Assembly: GCA_019828595.1 (NCBI GenBank)
Contig: JAHQRK010000030.1
Coordinates: forward strand, 558,001 to 622,000
Source of the DNA: Aphanomyces cochlioides
Lineage: Eukaryota; Oomycota; Saprolegniomycetes; Saprolegniales; Verrucalvaceae
Direction of reading: 5' to 3'
Length of the DNA stretch: 64,000 nucleotides
In this document: positions 35,709 to 46,122 of the stretch, one piece after another
How the letters are laid out: each line of letters starts with the position of its first letter
How positions within the stretch are numbered: position 1 is the stretch's first letter
Made by a program: the position numbers and the translations under genes
The notes under the pieces: generated by a model
What the model was told of the DNA's origin: nothing
The model's database searches: none
The model's input: the letters and a program-made list of their open reading frames with translations, nothing else

Positions 35709-36367
35709 GATCGCTCAGCAAGGCCATTCGCCTGCGGACGGTATGCAAAGGTCGGCATCTGCCGCTGCCCCAACATCTCACAGAAATACTTGAACACGTT
35801 CGACATGAAGGAGGGATCGCGGTCATGGCGCAGTTCGCGGCAGGCTCCAAAGCGGCGGAAAACGACTTCCTCGAAGGCGAGAGCGACTGTGTGAGCCGTC
35901 CGATTTGGTGTCGCCTTGGTCATGATGAAACCCGTGAACACGTCGGCGAAGACAATCAACTGGGTGTTCCCTCTGAACGACAACGGCATGTCGGTTGCGG
36001 CATCCATGCACACCACATCTAGCGGCCCTTCCGGGGTGAGGTTCCCAGGGCTCAAAGCTCGGAAGTTCGGCGGTGGTCCAGCCGTGTTGCAAACGGCACA
36101 GTCGGCGACGTAGTCCTTCGTATCGGCGTACATTAGTCTCCAATAGAAGTGGGCTCTTGCGCGCTCATACGTCCGTTGGAACTTTGCGTGTCCACCCTGA
36201 GCGTCGTCATGACAATGAGTCAGCACCACCTTGACCAGGACTCGCGGGATCACCAGCTTCCATTGCATGCGCTCTTCGGGGATCTCTTCGACGACCACTC
36301 GACACGATATAGAGCCCCTCGCTCGCCGATTTCGAACTGACCGGCTAACTTGGGCAATAGGCGACAC
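35684..36367 (-). pseudogene. Integrase zinc-binding and catalytic core of Pol
   Basis: H-C-H...G-G-H...C-A-V-C is the HHCC zinc-binding domain. The catalytic triad is V-C-M-D-A-A-T, R-H-D-R-D-P-S-F and N-G-L-A-E-R-S with 35 residues between the second Asp and Glu (DD35E). The frame is lost next to the Glu, one base missing. Confidence 0.88.
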
Positions 36368-37110
36368 TCCGTCTCAGTCAGGTGGCTGACCTCGCCCCGC
36401 AAATAGCACTTAATATTCGCCAATTCTCTTTCTCGATCTTGTGCCTTGCTCACTCGGTCCAGCCTCAGTGCGGCCATTTTCTCCGTCGACCTCGCTTGGA
36501 ACGCCATAATCATCGGGGTTGTAGCGGCAGCGGCGGGATGCAGAAGCTCTGGCAACAGGTTGCGTCGCTGTAGCTCTTCCAGGACCGACTCATCCAGCAC
36601 TTGCCCTCCAGCGCGGTCTTTCAGCGCGAGTCCAGACAGCAGATCAGCGGCGCCGTTCCATTCCCGCTTCACATGGTGAAATTCCACCCCAGTCGCTTGG
36701 GTCTTCAGCACACGGACCCGATCAAGGCAGCTCTGTAGATGGGACTGTTTGCTCTGCATCCACCCCAGTACTTGGTGGATAACCAAGCGCGAGTCACCGA
36801 AAATCACTGGATTTGCCAGGCTTAGACTCAAGGCACGTTCCAAGGCCGCAATCAGTCCACTGTACTCTGCAAGATTAACCGTCGCATCGGCGAGGACACC
36901 ATTCTCTGCCCACAGCACGCTCCAACCAGGCAGCTGCCAGAGCACAAAGCCGAAGCTGCCAAGTTTCTCCTTCACTTTGATAGCGCCGTCAAAGGCGATC
37001 ACCACAGCCCGTTCGTCGGGGTCGAATTGGGGCAGAGCGGCTTGCCTCTGAGAGACCTGCACGTCCTTGGCTTTGTTGGGCTTGTACACGTCCATATCAG
37101 CCAAGGTTGA
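36250..37110 (-). pseudogene. Second RNase H domain (archaeal/plant-like) of Pol
   Basis: Acidic motifs I-A-F-D-G-A, L-A-E-Y-S-G-L-I-A-A-L, I-F-G-D-S-R-L-V and E-W-N-G-A-A-D match the D-E-D-D set of a full RNase H of the type added to some Gypsy elements in plants and oomycetes. It lies between the native RNase H and the integrase. All four catalytic positions are kept. Confidence 0.8.
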
Positions 37111-38375
37111 CGCGTCTGGGGGTGCAGGATGTCCATCAAGCGAATCGGCAGGGCCCATCGTTCGTCCAACTCGACCACTTGTTCCACGCGAATCGTCCAC
37201 GGCGACAAGATTGCAGCCCACGGCAGATGAACGGCTTTGCCATGCTTGTCGGCCAGGATCCATTTCAAGAGGCCATGGCGACTGTACACCACCAACTGCA
37301 TGTTGCGCAACTCATAGTAGCAAACCTTGACGGCACGCAGCAGAGCAAGAGCCTCCTTAGTCCATTCCTCGTAACGCGGCTCGCCGCCCTTCAGAGTCCG
37401 ACCACAGAACCTCACGGGATGTAGTACTCCATCATAGTCCTGACAGACTGTCGCCGAAATCGCCCAAGTTGTCGTGTATAACAGGATGTGGAACTCTCGG
37501 CCAGGATCGGCATGACGCAGGAGCGGTGTCGACGAGTAGGCGGCCTTCAGGTCAGCGAACGCACGAACGGCAGCGGGTGACACCAAGCCAAGGCGTAGTT
37601 CTTCGTCCGAGATCTCGTACAGACAGCTCGCCAAAATCAAGTAATTCTCGATAAATCGGCTATAAAAATTCAGCGAGCCCAGGAACGATTGCATGTCACG
37701 GAGGCACTTCGGGAATGGCGCAGCTAGGATAGTATCGAGACTCCGTGGCCTTGCCTCCAATCCTCTGCGGGACACAACATGGCCAAGGAAATCAGTCGCA
37801 AATTTTCCAAACTTGCTCTTCAGGGCCGAGATGCTCACGCCGAAATAGCTCAAGCGCGCGAGGATACGATCGGTCAGCTCTACGATGCCATCCCACGAAT
37901 CAGCGCCGTCGCTTATGTCGTCGGCGAACGATGTGCGGTTGGCCGGCGGTGGAAGCTGCGATAAGTCGCATTTAAATCCCAAGGCGAACATATCCACCGG
38001 CTCGCCATCAGCATCATCGTCGGCCACCCCTGGTGGCATGTCCACAAAGCCAAACAACGCGTTCGTAATCATCCGCTGGTATATCATCGGCGCATTCTTG
38101 AGTCCTTGCGCCATTCGCGTCCATTCGAAGTGGCCCAACGCGCAGATGAAGGCACTGACCTTGCGTGCCCGCTTGGTTGCACGCACGACCCAAAACCCGG
38201 ATGCGTTGTCGAGTGATAAGAACCACTGCATCGCGTGGAAATTGCTAGCATTCCGTCCAGTGTCGGCATCGGTGACCGCATGAGTTCTTGGAGCTCGTTG
38301 ATACCCCGGTAGTCGATACAAAGGCGGATATCTTTGCCACCTTTCTTGAGAACCAGCACGATCGGGGAGGCCCAA
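36999..38375 (-). pseudogene. Reverse transcriptase palm and native RNase H of Pol
   Basis: RT motif A S-L-D-N-A-S-G-F-W, motif B Q-G-L-K-N-A-P, motif C S-F-A-D-D-I-S (FADD instead of the usual YxDD), followed by L-G-S-L-N-F-Y-S-R-F-I and the connection. The native RNase H then reads L-Y-T-T-T-W-A-I where T-D-A-S is expected and V-Y-S-R-H-G where T-D-H is expected, so two catalytic Asp are gone; the Glu helix is retained. Confidence 0.88.
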
Positions 38376-38443
38376 GGCGAATTCGAAAAGGTGATCAGCC
38401 CAAAGTCCAACAATCCTCGCAGGAGGTCAAACAGCTTCTTCAA
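38084..38443 (-). pseudogene. Reverse transcriptase fingers of Pol
   Basis: S-P-W-A-S-P-I-V-L-V-L-K-K-G-G and R-L-C-I-D-Y-R-G-I-N are the RT N-terminal signatures of Gypsy elements. The frame breaks just before (one T apparently missing in a T run at 38,437-38,440) and again near 38,300. Confidence 0.85.
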
Positions 38444-39657
38444 AACAGCTCTGGGCGGATGCGTCTTGCTCGTTCAGCTAGTGGCTTTGCCTCACCGACG
38501 TCGATGTCGCAGACGGCTCCCTTGGCAGGCGGCGGCAGGCCGTTGCCCGACTTGATAAAGAACTTTCGGTACTTGCGGAGGACGACTCTCATTTTCTCTT
38601 TTTCTTCGTCGCTCAATTCATCCTCGCCGACATCCAGTTGATTGGGATCGAACGGCTCTACCTCGCGCGGCACTTCAGGGATTATGGCTAGCTGCTGCTC
38701 CAATTCTTCAGTTGACAAATCAATTCCTTCGCGCAGCATTACTTCTTTAGCCATCCGTCGCTGATCCAAGTTGTCGGGCATCGTGTCCATCAGGAAGATT
38801 GATGGCGGAGGCAGCGTGTCCCGAAAGTGGCAAGCATGGTAGCAGAAGACAGCACGCATCCTTGGCTCGGCGGCCTCCACCGGATCCAGCGGCACTTCAT
38901 GGTCGTCCACCGACTGCGCAATAGGGGGCCGTTCGTCATCCAGGCCGTAGTCATCGTCGCTTTCGCAGGTTGTACGCAGTTTCTCGTCAGCCGTGAGCAA
39001 GTGTTTGGGCGATGGAGGTCGCGGTTCCTTCCAGCTGTTGTCGTCAGCTAACTCAGCCGCTGCTTCATCCAGCCTCGCTCGGTGGTCGTCGGGGTAACTC
39101 CCTTCCCACGCTTCTGCTTTCCACGCTTGGTATCTCAAACTGCTCGTGCGCACCATCGGCCGGCTAAGCGGTCGCTCGCCTTGGGCTGAGATTGCCCCGA
39201 CAACAGTGTTGGCAGACAGAAACACGTTGCGTTCGCTGACGTTTGTGACCTTGTAGGCTGCTGGTTTGTCGTCGGAGTCTAACGCAGTGGTAATCCAGCG
39301 CACGTCACGATGAACCCAGTATTCCAGTGTCTCTGGCATCCCTTCGCGCAGCTTGGGTAAAGGCACAACGATTGATCCACCGGGCGGGATGCTCGCATCG
39401 CGGTTCAGGCGCACGTAATTCATGTCGCCGCGGCTGTAGCGGACCGGCTGGTCGTGCAGTTCGACGTACTCGCCTTCAGGTAGGTTCAATTCGCGACGAC
39501 TCGCATCCACCATGACACCAGCGCGGAACAGGAAGTCCATCCCAAGGATGGCGACGAAGCCAGTGTCCCCAAAGTCGCAGACAGCGATCGGGAAAACGTA
39601 AACTAGTCCGCGACCAATGGTCAACTTGATGTCTACGATACCTTGAGTGTTCACAAC
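38440..39657 (-). pseudogene. Protease C-half and protease-RT linker of Pol
   Basis: Starts with the strand after the protease flap; A-I-L-G-M-D-F-L is the conserved C-terminal retropepsin motif (ILGxDxL). An acidic linker of about 250 residues then leads into RT. The active-site half lies in the preceding frame, so the break at about 39,655 splits the protease. Confidence 0.75.
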
Positions 39658-40285
39658 GGCGGCTCCTCCAAGCCAGCTATATCAGTCGTCTTCGTTGTGT
39701 CCACTTTCAGGCCGAGCTTCTTGACGACCATGGGGTGGATGATGCTCATGTTGGCGCCAGTATCTGCCAGGACTACCACTGCTTGGTCCATGATTTGCGC
39801 ATTTAGGAATGCTTGGCGGGTCATGTCGTTCTCGATGAACGTTGTATCTTGCCAGTGACCAAAGTGTTCGCCTTCCTTGAGCCCGTACTCGTCTGACAGC
39901 GCCACGCAGTCGGCAGCCGAGTAGAAAACAAAAGGTCTGTCGGGAAGGTTGGATGTATTCTTGGTTACTGGGGGAACTTTCAGGAAGCCAACATGGTTGG
40001 CGGCATTGGCGTCGCGTCGACTATTGATTCTATCTTCATTCTTGATTGCTTCTTCAACGCTTGCCGTAACCGCTCGCTCTTGTTGCTTCCTCTTCCATCC
40101 ACGAACCACCTCAAAAAGCTCTTCGAACTCCGTCAGTAAGGTTCTGGTGGGGGCTATTTTTATGGATTTTTCTTGGGTTTTCGATGTTTTTGGGTTTTCG
40201 TCATTTTTCAGTTTTTCTTGGTTTTTTGAGTCAGTGTGCGATGTCCGACGTCCGTCGCGGCTGGGGTATCGCGGTCCCCACGGAC
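39651..40285 (-). pseudogene. Protease N-half of Pol
   Basis: A basic linker (T-D-S-K-N-Q-E-K-L-K-N-D) then the retropepsin active site V-L-A-D-T-G-A-N-M-S-I-I and the G-L-K-V strand. Begins right after the Gag stop, in a different frame, as expected if Pol is made by frameshifting from Gag. Confidence 0.8.
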
Positions 40286-41708
40286 TTACAAGTTTAAACA
40301 ATCCAGGCTGGGCATGTCGGGGATGTCCAGCCTTTGCAGGAACTCCTTCAGCTCGGCAGCTTGTTGACGAGTCGGGCACGGGTCGGCTTTGTGGTGCGGT
40401 GTCGCACAGAGTTGACAAGCCTTGAAGCAGTTGATCTCCGGGTGCCCCATGCGTTGGCACAGAGTGCAGAAGACCGTCGACCAGCACAAGCCATCCAACT
40501 TGAAGTGCGTCTTGCCACAGTCACGACAGACCTCGCGACGCGCTTCATGATTGTTGAGCCCAAGAGCGAAGATCTCAGCGCGCACAGAGTCGGTCGCTGC
40601 CGCCGCCAGCTTGGCCATGTCCGTTGGGGTCACAGCGTCCAAGTGGTTGACACGCGGAACTTTTGCACGTTCTTGTCGCTTGTTGCCGCTCGGTTGGGCC
40701 GTTCCTCGTTGGCTGCGATGCTCTCGCAATGCTTCAGTGTGGCGCTGGTCATTCAAGTACTCCTTCAAGTCGTCCATCGAGGTGAAGCGCATCGAATAGA
40801 TCCACTTGGCTTGGCTCGGATCCGCCAGCGAGTTGCAATAGCACCGTAAGTGGTCGACAAAGTGCTTCCGATTGGTATAGTACTTGAGACCGATCTTCGT
40901 GGCAGCCGCGTTGAAGCGGAAGAGGTACTCGCGGATGGTCTCATTCTCCTTCTGACGCATCGTGTAGTAGACCTCCTGCTTGGGCACCGGACTGAGGATG
41001 TACTCGCGGATGAAGCTCGCACGCACGGCCTTCCAAGTGGATCGTTCGTCAGCTCGCAGCTGGTTGTACCAGTCTTGGACGACTCGGCCGACAGTCAGGT
41101 GGAACTTGCGCTTTGCCTCGTCGTCAGTCCATCCGCTGGCGGTCGCATTCTCCTCGAATCGTCGAAGGAAGCTTGACGCCGCATCGGTGCCGTCGGCGGA
41201 TCCGTTGAATCGCTGCAGCGGCTCGAGCGCGAGGATATGCAGACGGGGCATTGTTGGAAGGGAGCCCGACAGGCGCATCGTCCATGTTCCACTCGTCAAG
41301 ATCGTCCTCGTCTTCCTGCACTTGCGCGAGGTTTGGTTGCTTTGCAGCTGCCGCATCAGATCTTGATTTTGCCTGACCAACACCGCGATCAATCTTGACT
41401 GGTCGTCGGCGGGATTCATCGGCGTCCATGTCTTCGTCGTAGTCACCAACATCGCTGCCGTGGCTTTGGAATTCCGCGAGATTGTTTTTGCTAGAGCGCG
41501 ATCGCGCGTCTAGGTTGGTCGTAGTGGCGTGGGTCGGTGCCGCTACTGATTGATATTGCCCGAAGGCAGGTGGAGTCTGCCCGTAACGACTCCTGGATGC
41601 CGCCATCGCTTGCTCTGACGGGTCCAATTGCATGTCCACCGAAGTGGACGTCTGATTGTCTGCTGCCGCGTCCGACTGCAGGGTGGCAGGGTTAACAGGT
41701 CTAACCAT
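40286..41708 (-). pseudogene. Gag polyprotein (one internal frameshift)
   Basis: ATG at 41,708 (M-V-R-P-V-N-P). An N-terminal Ser/Asp-rich region reads in one frame to about 41,240; the capsid-like part continues in another frame (F-N-G-S-A-D-G-T-D-A-A-S, W-Y-N-Q-L, V-Y-Y-T-M-R-Q-K-E-N-E-T-I-R-E-Y). The C-terminus has a zinc knuckle C-T-L-C-Q-R-M-G-H-P-E-I-N-C (CX2CX4HX4C) flanked by further CxxC pairs. Stop at 40,286. Confidence 0.85.
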
Positions 41709-41750
41709 TTCTTCGTTCGTGTGCTCAACCTCCCGGTTCGTGGCACAACT

Positions 41751-42503
41751 TGTGGGATGGTCGGATCAGTGAAGTCCGAGCTTCTCGCCGCAAGAAAAGA
41801 GGGTTGGAAGGTTAGAGGTCGCCTGGGGCTTTTAGGTGAGCCAGACGCGATCAAAGGAAATGGAGAGGCACGACTGTGGGTTGAAAGTCCACAGTAGTTG
41901 ACCGCTGCCGGGGAAGAGGACGGTGGGGAGGACCGGAAAGGGGGTTGGTTGCTCGGTTGCCCACGAGCTACGCCTAGCGTTGACTGGCGTTGGTGAGGGC
42001 GATTGACGGTGCGGGTTTTCGACAGACCCACGGAACTCCTGCAAACTTCTTGGCGCTTAAACTCTCTCGACGGGACGCCACAAACTTAGAGGTCCATTGA
42101 CGCCAGCCAAAAAGAGCTCTGTCTAACTACTGCCACTGTTTCCTAAGCTACTCCTAACCTCGCACACAAGCCTCGTAATTGCTCTGTCCTTGCTCCTCGA
42201 TTTGTCTCCTTGTCTTGGTCATTCTCGCAATTGGCCATAAGTCGCCATGACACACCACTGCAGCTGTCTTGCACCGCCTTCCGTCTGGTCGGCCCATCTT
42301 CATTGGTGGGCAATGCGCTGGCTCGCTGCAACCGGCCTTTTCCACTCGTGCTGCGCACGGCTTGGTCAAAATTCGCACACAATCAAGCACCGAAATCTAC
42401 TCGCCGTCCACTGTGATTGGCGCTCGCCTGCCAGTAAGATCTCTTCTCCGTGTGTCGGACGTGCGTTGGATCGGTTACGCGAGTGGCGGCTCGCTTTGCC
42501 ACA
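41751..42503 (-). repeat. 5' LTR of the Gypsy element
   Basis: 753 bp, TGT...ACA, partner of 30,815-31,568. On the coding strand the U3 part (42,160-42,465) is the part that differs from the other LTR. Confidence 0.9.
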
Positions 42504-42813
42504 CTAGCATTAAAGCTCTGGATGCAGAATGCAGCGTCTTTTGGTATTTTGTATTCTTTTTGATAAGCATTTCTCACCAAAGCGATGTATTACCGTCTCC
42601 ATTTCTGTTTGCTGGAGTAAGACCGACTAAGTGCTTCTAAAACACATCCTCATCCTCGTCGTGTGCTTGTTTTGAATTATCCTCGTCGTCTGATCGTCAA
42701 TTCGTCGCTAACCAAGAGCCACGAGGCCCCTCCGAAGGCCCGACAAGGGTCTCACTGCGTGTGATAGAGCTCTAGTACACCTCCAGTTTCATGTTTACCT
42801 CATATCCATAAAT

Positions 42814-42834
42814 GGACATTTCAAAAGTGCGAAT
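42814..42834 (+). promoter_or_regulatory. Upstream palindromic motif, orphan
   Basis: GGACATTTCAAAAGTGCGAAT in the left half of the inverted module; no gene downstream. Confidence 0.45.
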
Positions 42835-42941
42835 GACACTGTATATTGCCTTGGGATTATTATGAGTTCATTGATACGCTGAATTCCTGAATTGGTCGAC
42901 TAATGCCCCAACGTTTTTCAGCGTCACAATAAGTTGGTAAT

Positions 42942-42963
42942 AATTCACACTTGTGAAATGTCC
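42942..42963 (-). promoter_or_regulatory. Upstream palindromic motif, orphan, inverted
   Basis: Minus strand GGACATTTCACA then AGTGTGAATT. Faces the copy at 42,814. Confidence 0.45.
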
Positions 42964-43175
42964 ACAGTTAGATAAAATCACAAAATAAGGTGTTTAAAGT
43001 GGGCAGACCTGGTATCTCTAGAGCTCAAAAACATGCCGGGAGACCCTTGTCAGGCGCTCAAAGTTTCCTCTCAGCCCTTGGTGAGTTACTCTTTTCTACG
43101 ACCACATGACGCCCTGAATTCACAGTGAGCGCCAGACCAAGAGGCGGATTTATTCGGAGCAACCTGTTGGTCTTG

Positions 43176-43619
43176 ATATACCTGATAGAAGCACATTTTC
43201 AGCTCGAATTCTCTCGGTTGTTCATTAGAATGGAGATACTCGTTTGCATTCCTCATACCTTCTTGGTTTGAAGAATCCTCCTTCAAGTCGTCCGACAAAC
43301 AAAAAAAATGTGGTCGCGATGGAGAATTTACGTGTACGAGATGGCTTTAAAGAAATAGGTTTCTCGTTTGGGAAACGCCAAGAGCTTTCAACTGCCTCGC
43401 GGTGGAAGTTTACCCGTGACGTTGCTCCATCTCATCGTAATTCTCCCGTGAAGACATAGCATGATGGAGGGCGAATCCAACTAAATTTGTGCTAAGTATG
43501 ACTGTTTACGGTGGCAAGGAGGTTGGTTGTTGTGGTTCAACGACATCAGACGTATCTTCCACAGGAATGAATAGATTGATGGCTCTCATTGCTTGGTTGT
43601 GGAATACTTGAGCCTGTAG
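43176..43619. other. Intergenic, no gene recognised
   Basis: Between the inverted module and the stop codon of the minus-strand ankyrin pseudogene. No domain or repeat recognised. Confidence 0.4.
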
Positions 43620-45492
43620 TTATAAAAATTTGCATCCCTTGGACGTCTTATGGTCTTCAAGCCGCCTTGTCGGGATATTTGAAATTCTCATGAGTAGTTG
43701 CTTGTTTGCAATCTCTTGGTAATTGTCAAACCACGCTTGGACGTCGTTGTTTGCCAGATCGCGAGCTGTTTTCCCCTCCTAAATCACCATAAGTATGATG
43801 CCAAATGTATTGACCACACCTTATTCCTTAAAAGTCTTTTCGCGCCAGCATCCAAGAGCAGTTGCAAAACTTCTAACTGGTCGTTCACCGAAGCAACAGG
43901 ACGTCGAAACTTGTGAGTCTACCGCAACAAAATTAGATGACTTGATAAATCTTGCTCGACTTTGTCCGTCGTGGTGACGGTGGGATCATTCTCCTTGACA
44001 CTTTCAACGTGGTTGTTCTTGTAAGCTAGATGAAGAGGAGTGTTACCATCCTAAGCCACTTTATTAAATCTTGAATACTTGTGAGTATGTTAATTCCACC
44101 TGATTTACAGCGTTAAGAAGAGCACCGTGAGTCAACAGCGCCCTAACAACGTCACTGCGTTTACGCCATGCACCGTGATGCAGTGGAGTCGAGCCAGACT
44201 ATCTCGAAAAGAAAGTTACAATTTGATCAGTAATTTCAAGGTCGTAAGTACTTCGTCTACCACGTCCACATTAGCCCCAAGATCTAATAGTTGCTGGACC
44301 ATTTCCACATGTCCACTACTTGCTGATAGATGTAGTGGAGTAAGGCCCAGCTAGTCCAAAGAGTAAGACCAGTCTCGCGATTCTACGCGTTACCTTGTTT
44401 GGTGTATGAATTGACAAACCATGCGTGATCAACTCTTGGACAATTTTCCAATGTCCGTTGCATGAAGCCACCTGAAGCGCCGTATGTGTACCCTGTTTGA
44501 AGAAATACCAAGTGACTACAAGCCACAGGTTGTCTAACTTTGTCTTTGGCGTGGACGTTGGCGCCTTGTGCTCCTTGTGCTATTAATTCCTTGAGAATAT
44601 CCAGCTACCCAAAGTAGGCAGCTTCGTGTAGTGATGTGCGGCCAATCTAAATTTTCGTTTTGAACAATGCAAACATGACATCTCACCGTACTGACAGCTT
44701 CAATAGCAGCTCCTTGGGCGAGCAGTTCTTTGACGATCTCCAAATATACATTCGCCGACGCGAAATGAAGAGGTGTTCAGTCTTTCTAGTAACTTTTGAA
44801 TCATTTCAAAGTGCAAAGTGTTTCTACCTTGGTTGCACTTTGGATTAACGCGCCATGCGCCAGTAATTCCTTGACAATGTCGATATGCCCATGGAAAGAA
44901 GCCTGATGCAATGACGTGACGCCCTTCTATTGAAAACACGTTAGAAAGTTTTGAGACTCCAATCTTCTCGCCTCATTGGTTACATCGATGGCAGCACCGC
45001 GAGCTAGTAATTCCTTGACAATATACAAATATCCCCTGAGTGAGGCGCAGTGTAGAGGCGATAGACCATTGATTCCATCGACGGCAGCATAATGACTTAG
45101 TAATACATTGCCAACCATCGAATGTCCATAGGAAGAGGCCATCTGTAGTGGACTCCCGCTGTCCTAGCGGGTATGTATAGTCGCAAACTTACCAAGCCTT
45201 TGTGTACCTTGCTTGCGAGGTTAACATCTGGACAATACGATAGTAATTCCACGGCAGTGACAAAACATCCCTTTCTTGCGGCCCAATTTAGAGGCGTTCG
45301 GCCATCCTACCACGACAAATGGCAATCAATTCTAGACTCGCATGATGAACGCACTTTGTCTTGGCAATTGACGTTTGCTCCGAGAGCCAAAAGCGTACGG
45401 ACTCGCATGAAATCTGTTTCTTTAGCTGCCTCAAGAAGTTGCTCTTCTTTACTGGAACCACCGCGAAAGAGATGTGTGAGGTTTTGCATCAT
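43620..45492 (-). pseudogene. Ankyrin-repeat gene with cap exon, two in-frame stops
   Basis: ATG at 45,492 (M-M-Q-N-L-T-H-L-F, then S-K-E-E-Q-L-L-E-A-A) opens a leader exon to 45,355. About ten ankyrin repeats follow, including one exon with two repeats (45,163-44,970). The last exon ends G-K-T-A-R-D-L-A-N-N-D-V, N-K-Q-L-L-M-R-I, stop at 43,620. Premature stops: TGA at 44,779-44,777 (K-D-stop-T-P-L-H) and TAG at 44,607-44,605 (Y-F-G-stop-L-D). Splice sites look good, so the lesions may be recent. It is head-to-head with the intact gene at 46,123. Confidence 0.75.
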
Positions 45493-45674
45493 GCCTTCAA
45501 TTCTTCTCCACTGGAAGCACCCAACACTGCTCGCCTGATGCCAAGTGACTGTAAATCCACGGAAGGACTTGCTGGAGCTGTTCATTGGCAGCGTAAGTTC
45601 GATATTCGACGAGCTGGTTGAGCAACATTGAAGGATCAACTTATCGGAATAAGCTTTTTCAAGTGGGATATGAA

Positions 45675-45695
45675 AATTCACATTTTTGAAATGTC
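45675..45695 (-). promoter_or_regulatory. Upstream palindromic motif
   Basis: Minus strand GACATTTCAAA then AATGTGAATT, 183 bp before the start codon at 45,492 and pointing to it. Confidence 0.65.
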
Positions 45696-45895
45696 ACTTT
45701 AGGAACAAGGTCTCGCGTTCTCCTGTGTGTATTCTTCTCAGTGTATATTGTCATCATGGGAGAATTGAAGGAGGCAAGGAGGATGAAGTCGACAAGGGCA
45801 TCCTATTCTCGACAGATGACGAAATATCAACCAACTGCGACGAAGTTGGGCGAAATTTCATCTTGATACACTGCTCGCCCAGCAGTTGTCCCGCT

Positions 45896-45918
45896 GACAT
45901 TTCAAAAATGTGAAATTT
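45896..45918 (+). promoter_or_regulatory. Upstream palindromic motif
   Basis: GACATTTCAAAA then ATGTGAAATTT, 205 bp before the start at 46,123, pointing to it. With the copy at 45,675 it forms a divergent pair. Confidence 0.65.
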
Positions 45919-46122
45919 ACCATCGTCGATGCCACACTGACGTCAATATGACATTGCGGCGGTGGGTTTTCTTGAAGTCGAATATCGAAGTTACACTCCC
46001 AATGAAAAGCAAGTTGGGGAGTTCAACAACGTCACTTTGCCTTTCGTTCCCCCTTGAATCGAGAATTGGCCACAAAAGACGCGCAAGTGTTGCGTCTTTC
46101 CAGCGAAGCATTTCAAGACAGC

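Larger units (their letters stand above)
30815..42503 (-). mobile_element. Ty3/Gypsy LTR retrotransposon (chromovirus-like, dual RNase H)
   Basis: Two TGT...ACA LTRs of about 753 bp bound an 11.7-kb element coded on the minus strand: Gag, protease, reverse transcriptase, RNase H, a second RNase H, integrase and a chromodomain-like tail. The 3' third (31.6-34.5 kb) carries open frames on the opposite strand. All Pol catalytic signatures except those of the native RNase H are present, but Pol is split by six frameshifts. Flanking five-base sequences (ACATG left, CTAGC right) do not match, so no target-site duplication is seen. A purine-rich stretch next to the inner edge of the left LTR (minus strand AGGGGTGG) could serve as polypurine tract. 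Confidence 0.92.
42640..43175. repeat. Ankyrin-gene 5' module present as an inverted pair
   Basis: 42,650-42,880 matches the region before the ankyrin gene at 53,224 (CGTCGTCTGATCGT, AAGAGCCACGAGG-like, GGGTCTCACTGC, TAGAGCTCTAG, then the motif). 42,940-43,100 contains the same strings on the minus strand (GACAAGGGTCTCCCGGCATG, GAGCTCTAGAGATACC). The two halves face each other and no ankyrin exon lies between them. Confidence 0.6.

Noticed and set aside
39949..40425. Plus-strand frames over Gag-Pol
   Set aside because: Mirror frames of Gag and protease; unlike 31.8-34.5 kb there is a strong gene on the other strand.
41733..41750. Primer-binding site next to the 5' LTR
   Set aside because: The minus-strand sequence next to the LTR (GTGCCACGAACC) looks vaguely tRNA-like but does not start TGG and I could not match a tRNA 3' end, so I do not call it.
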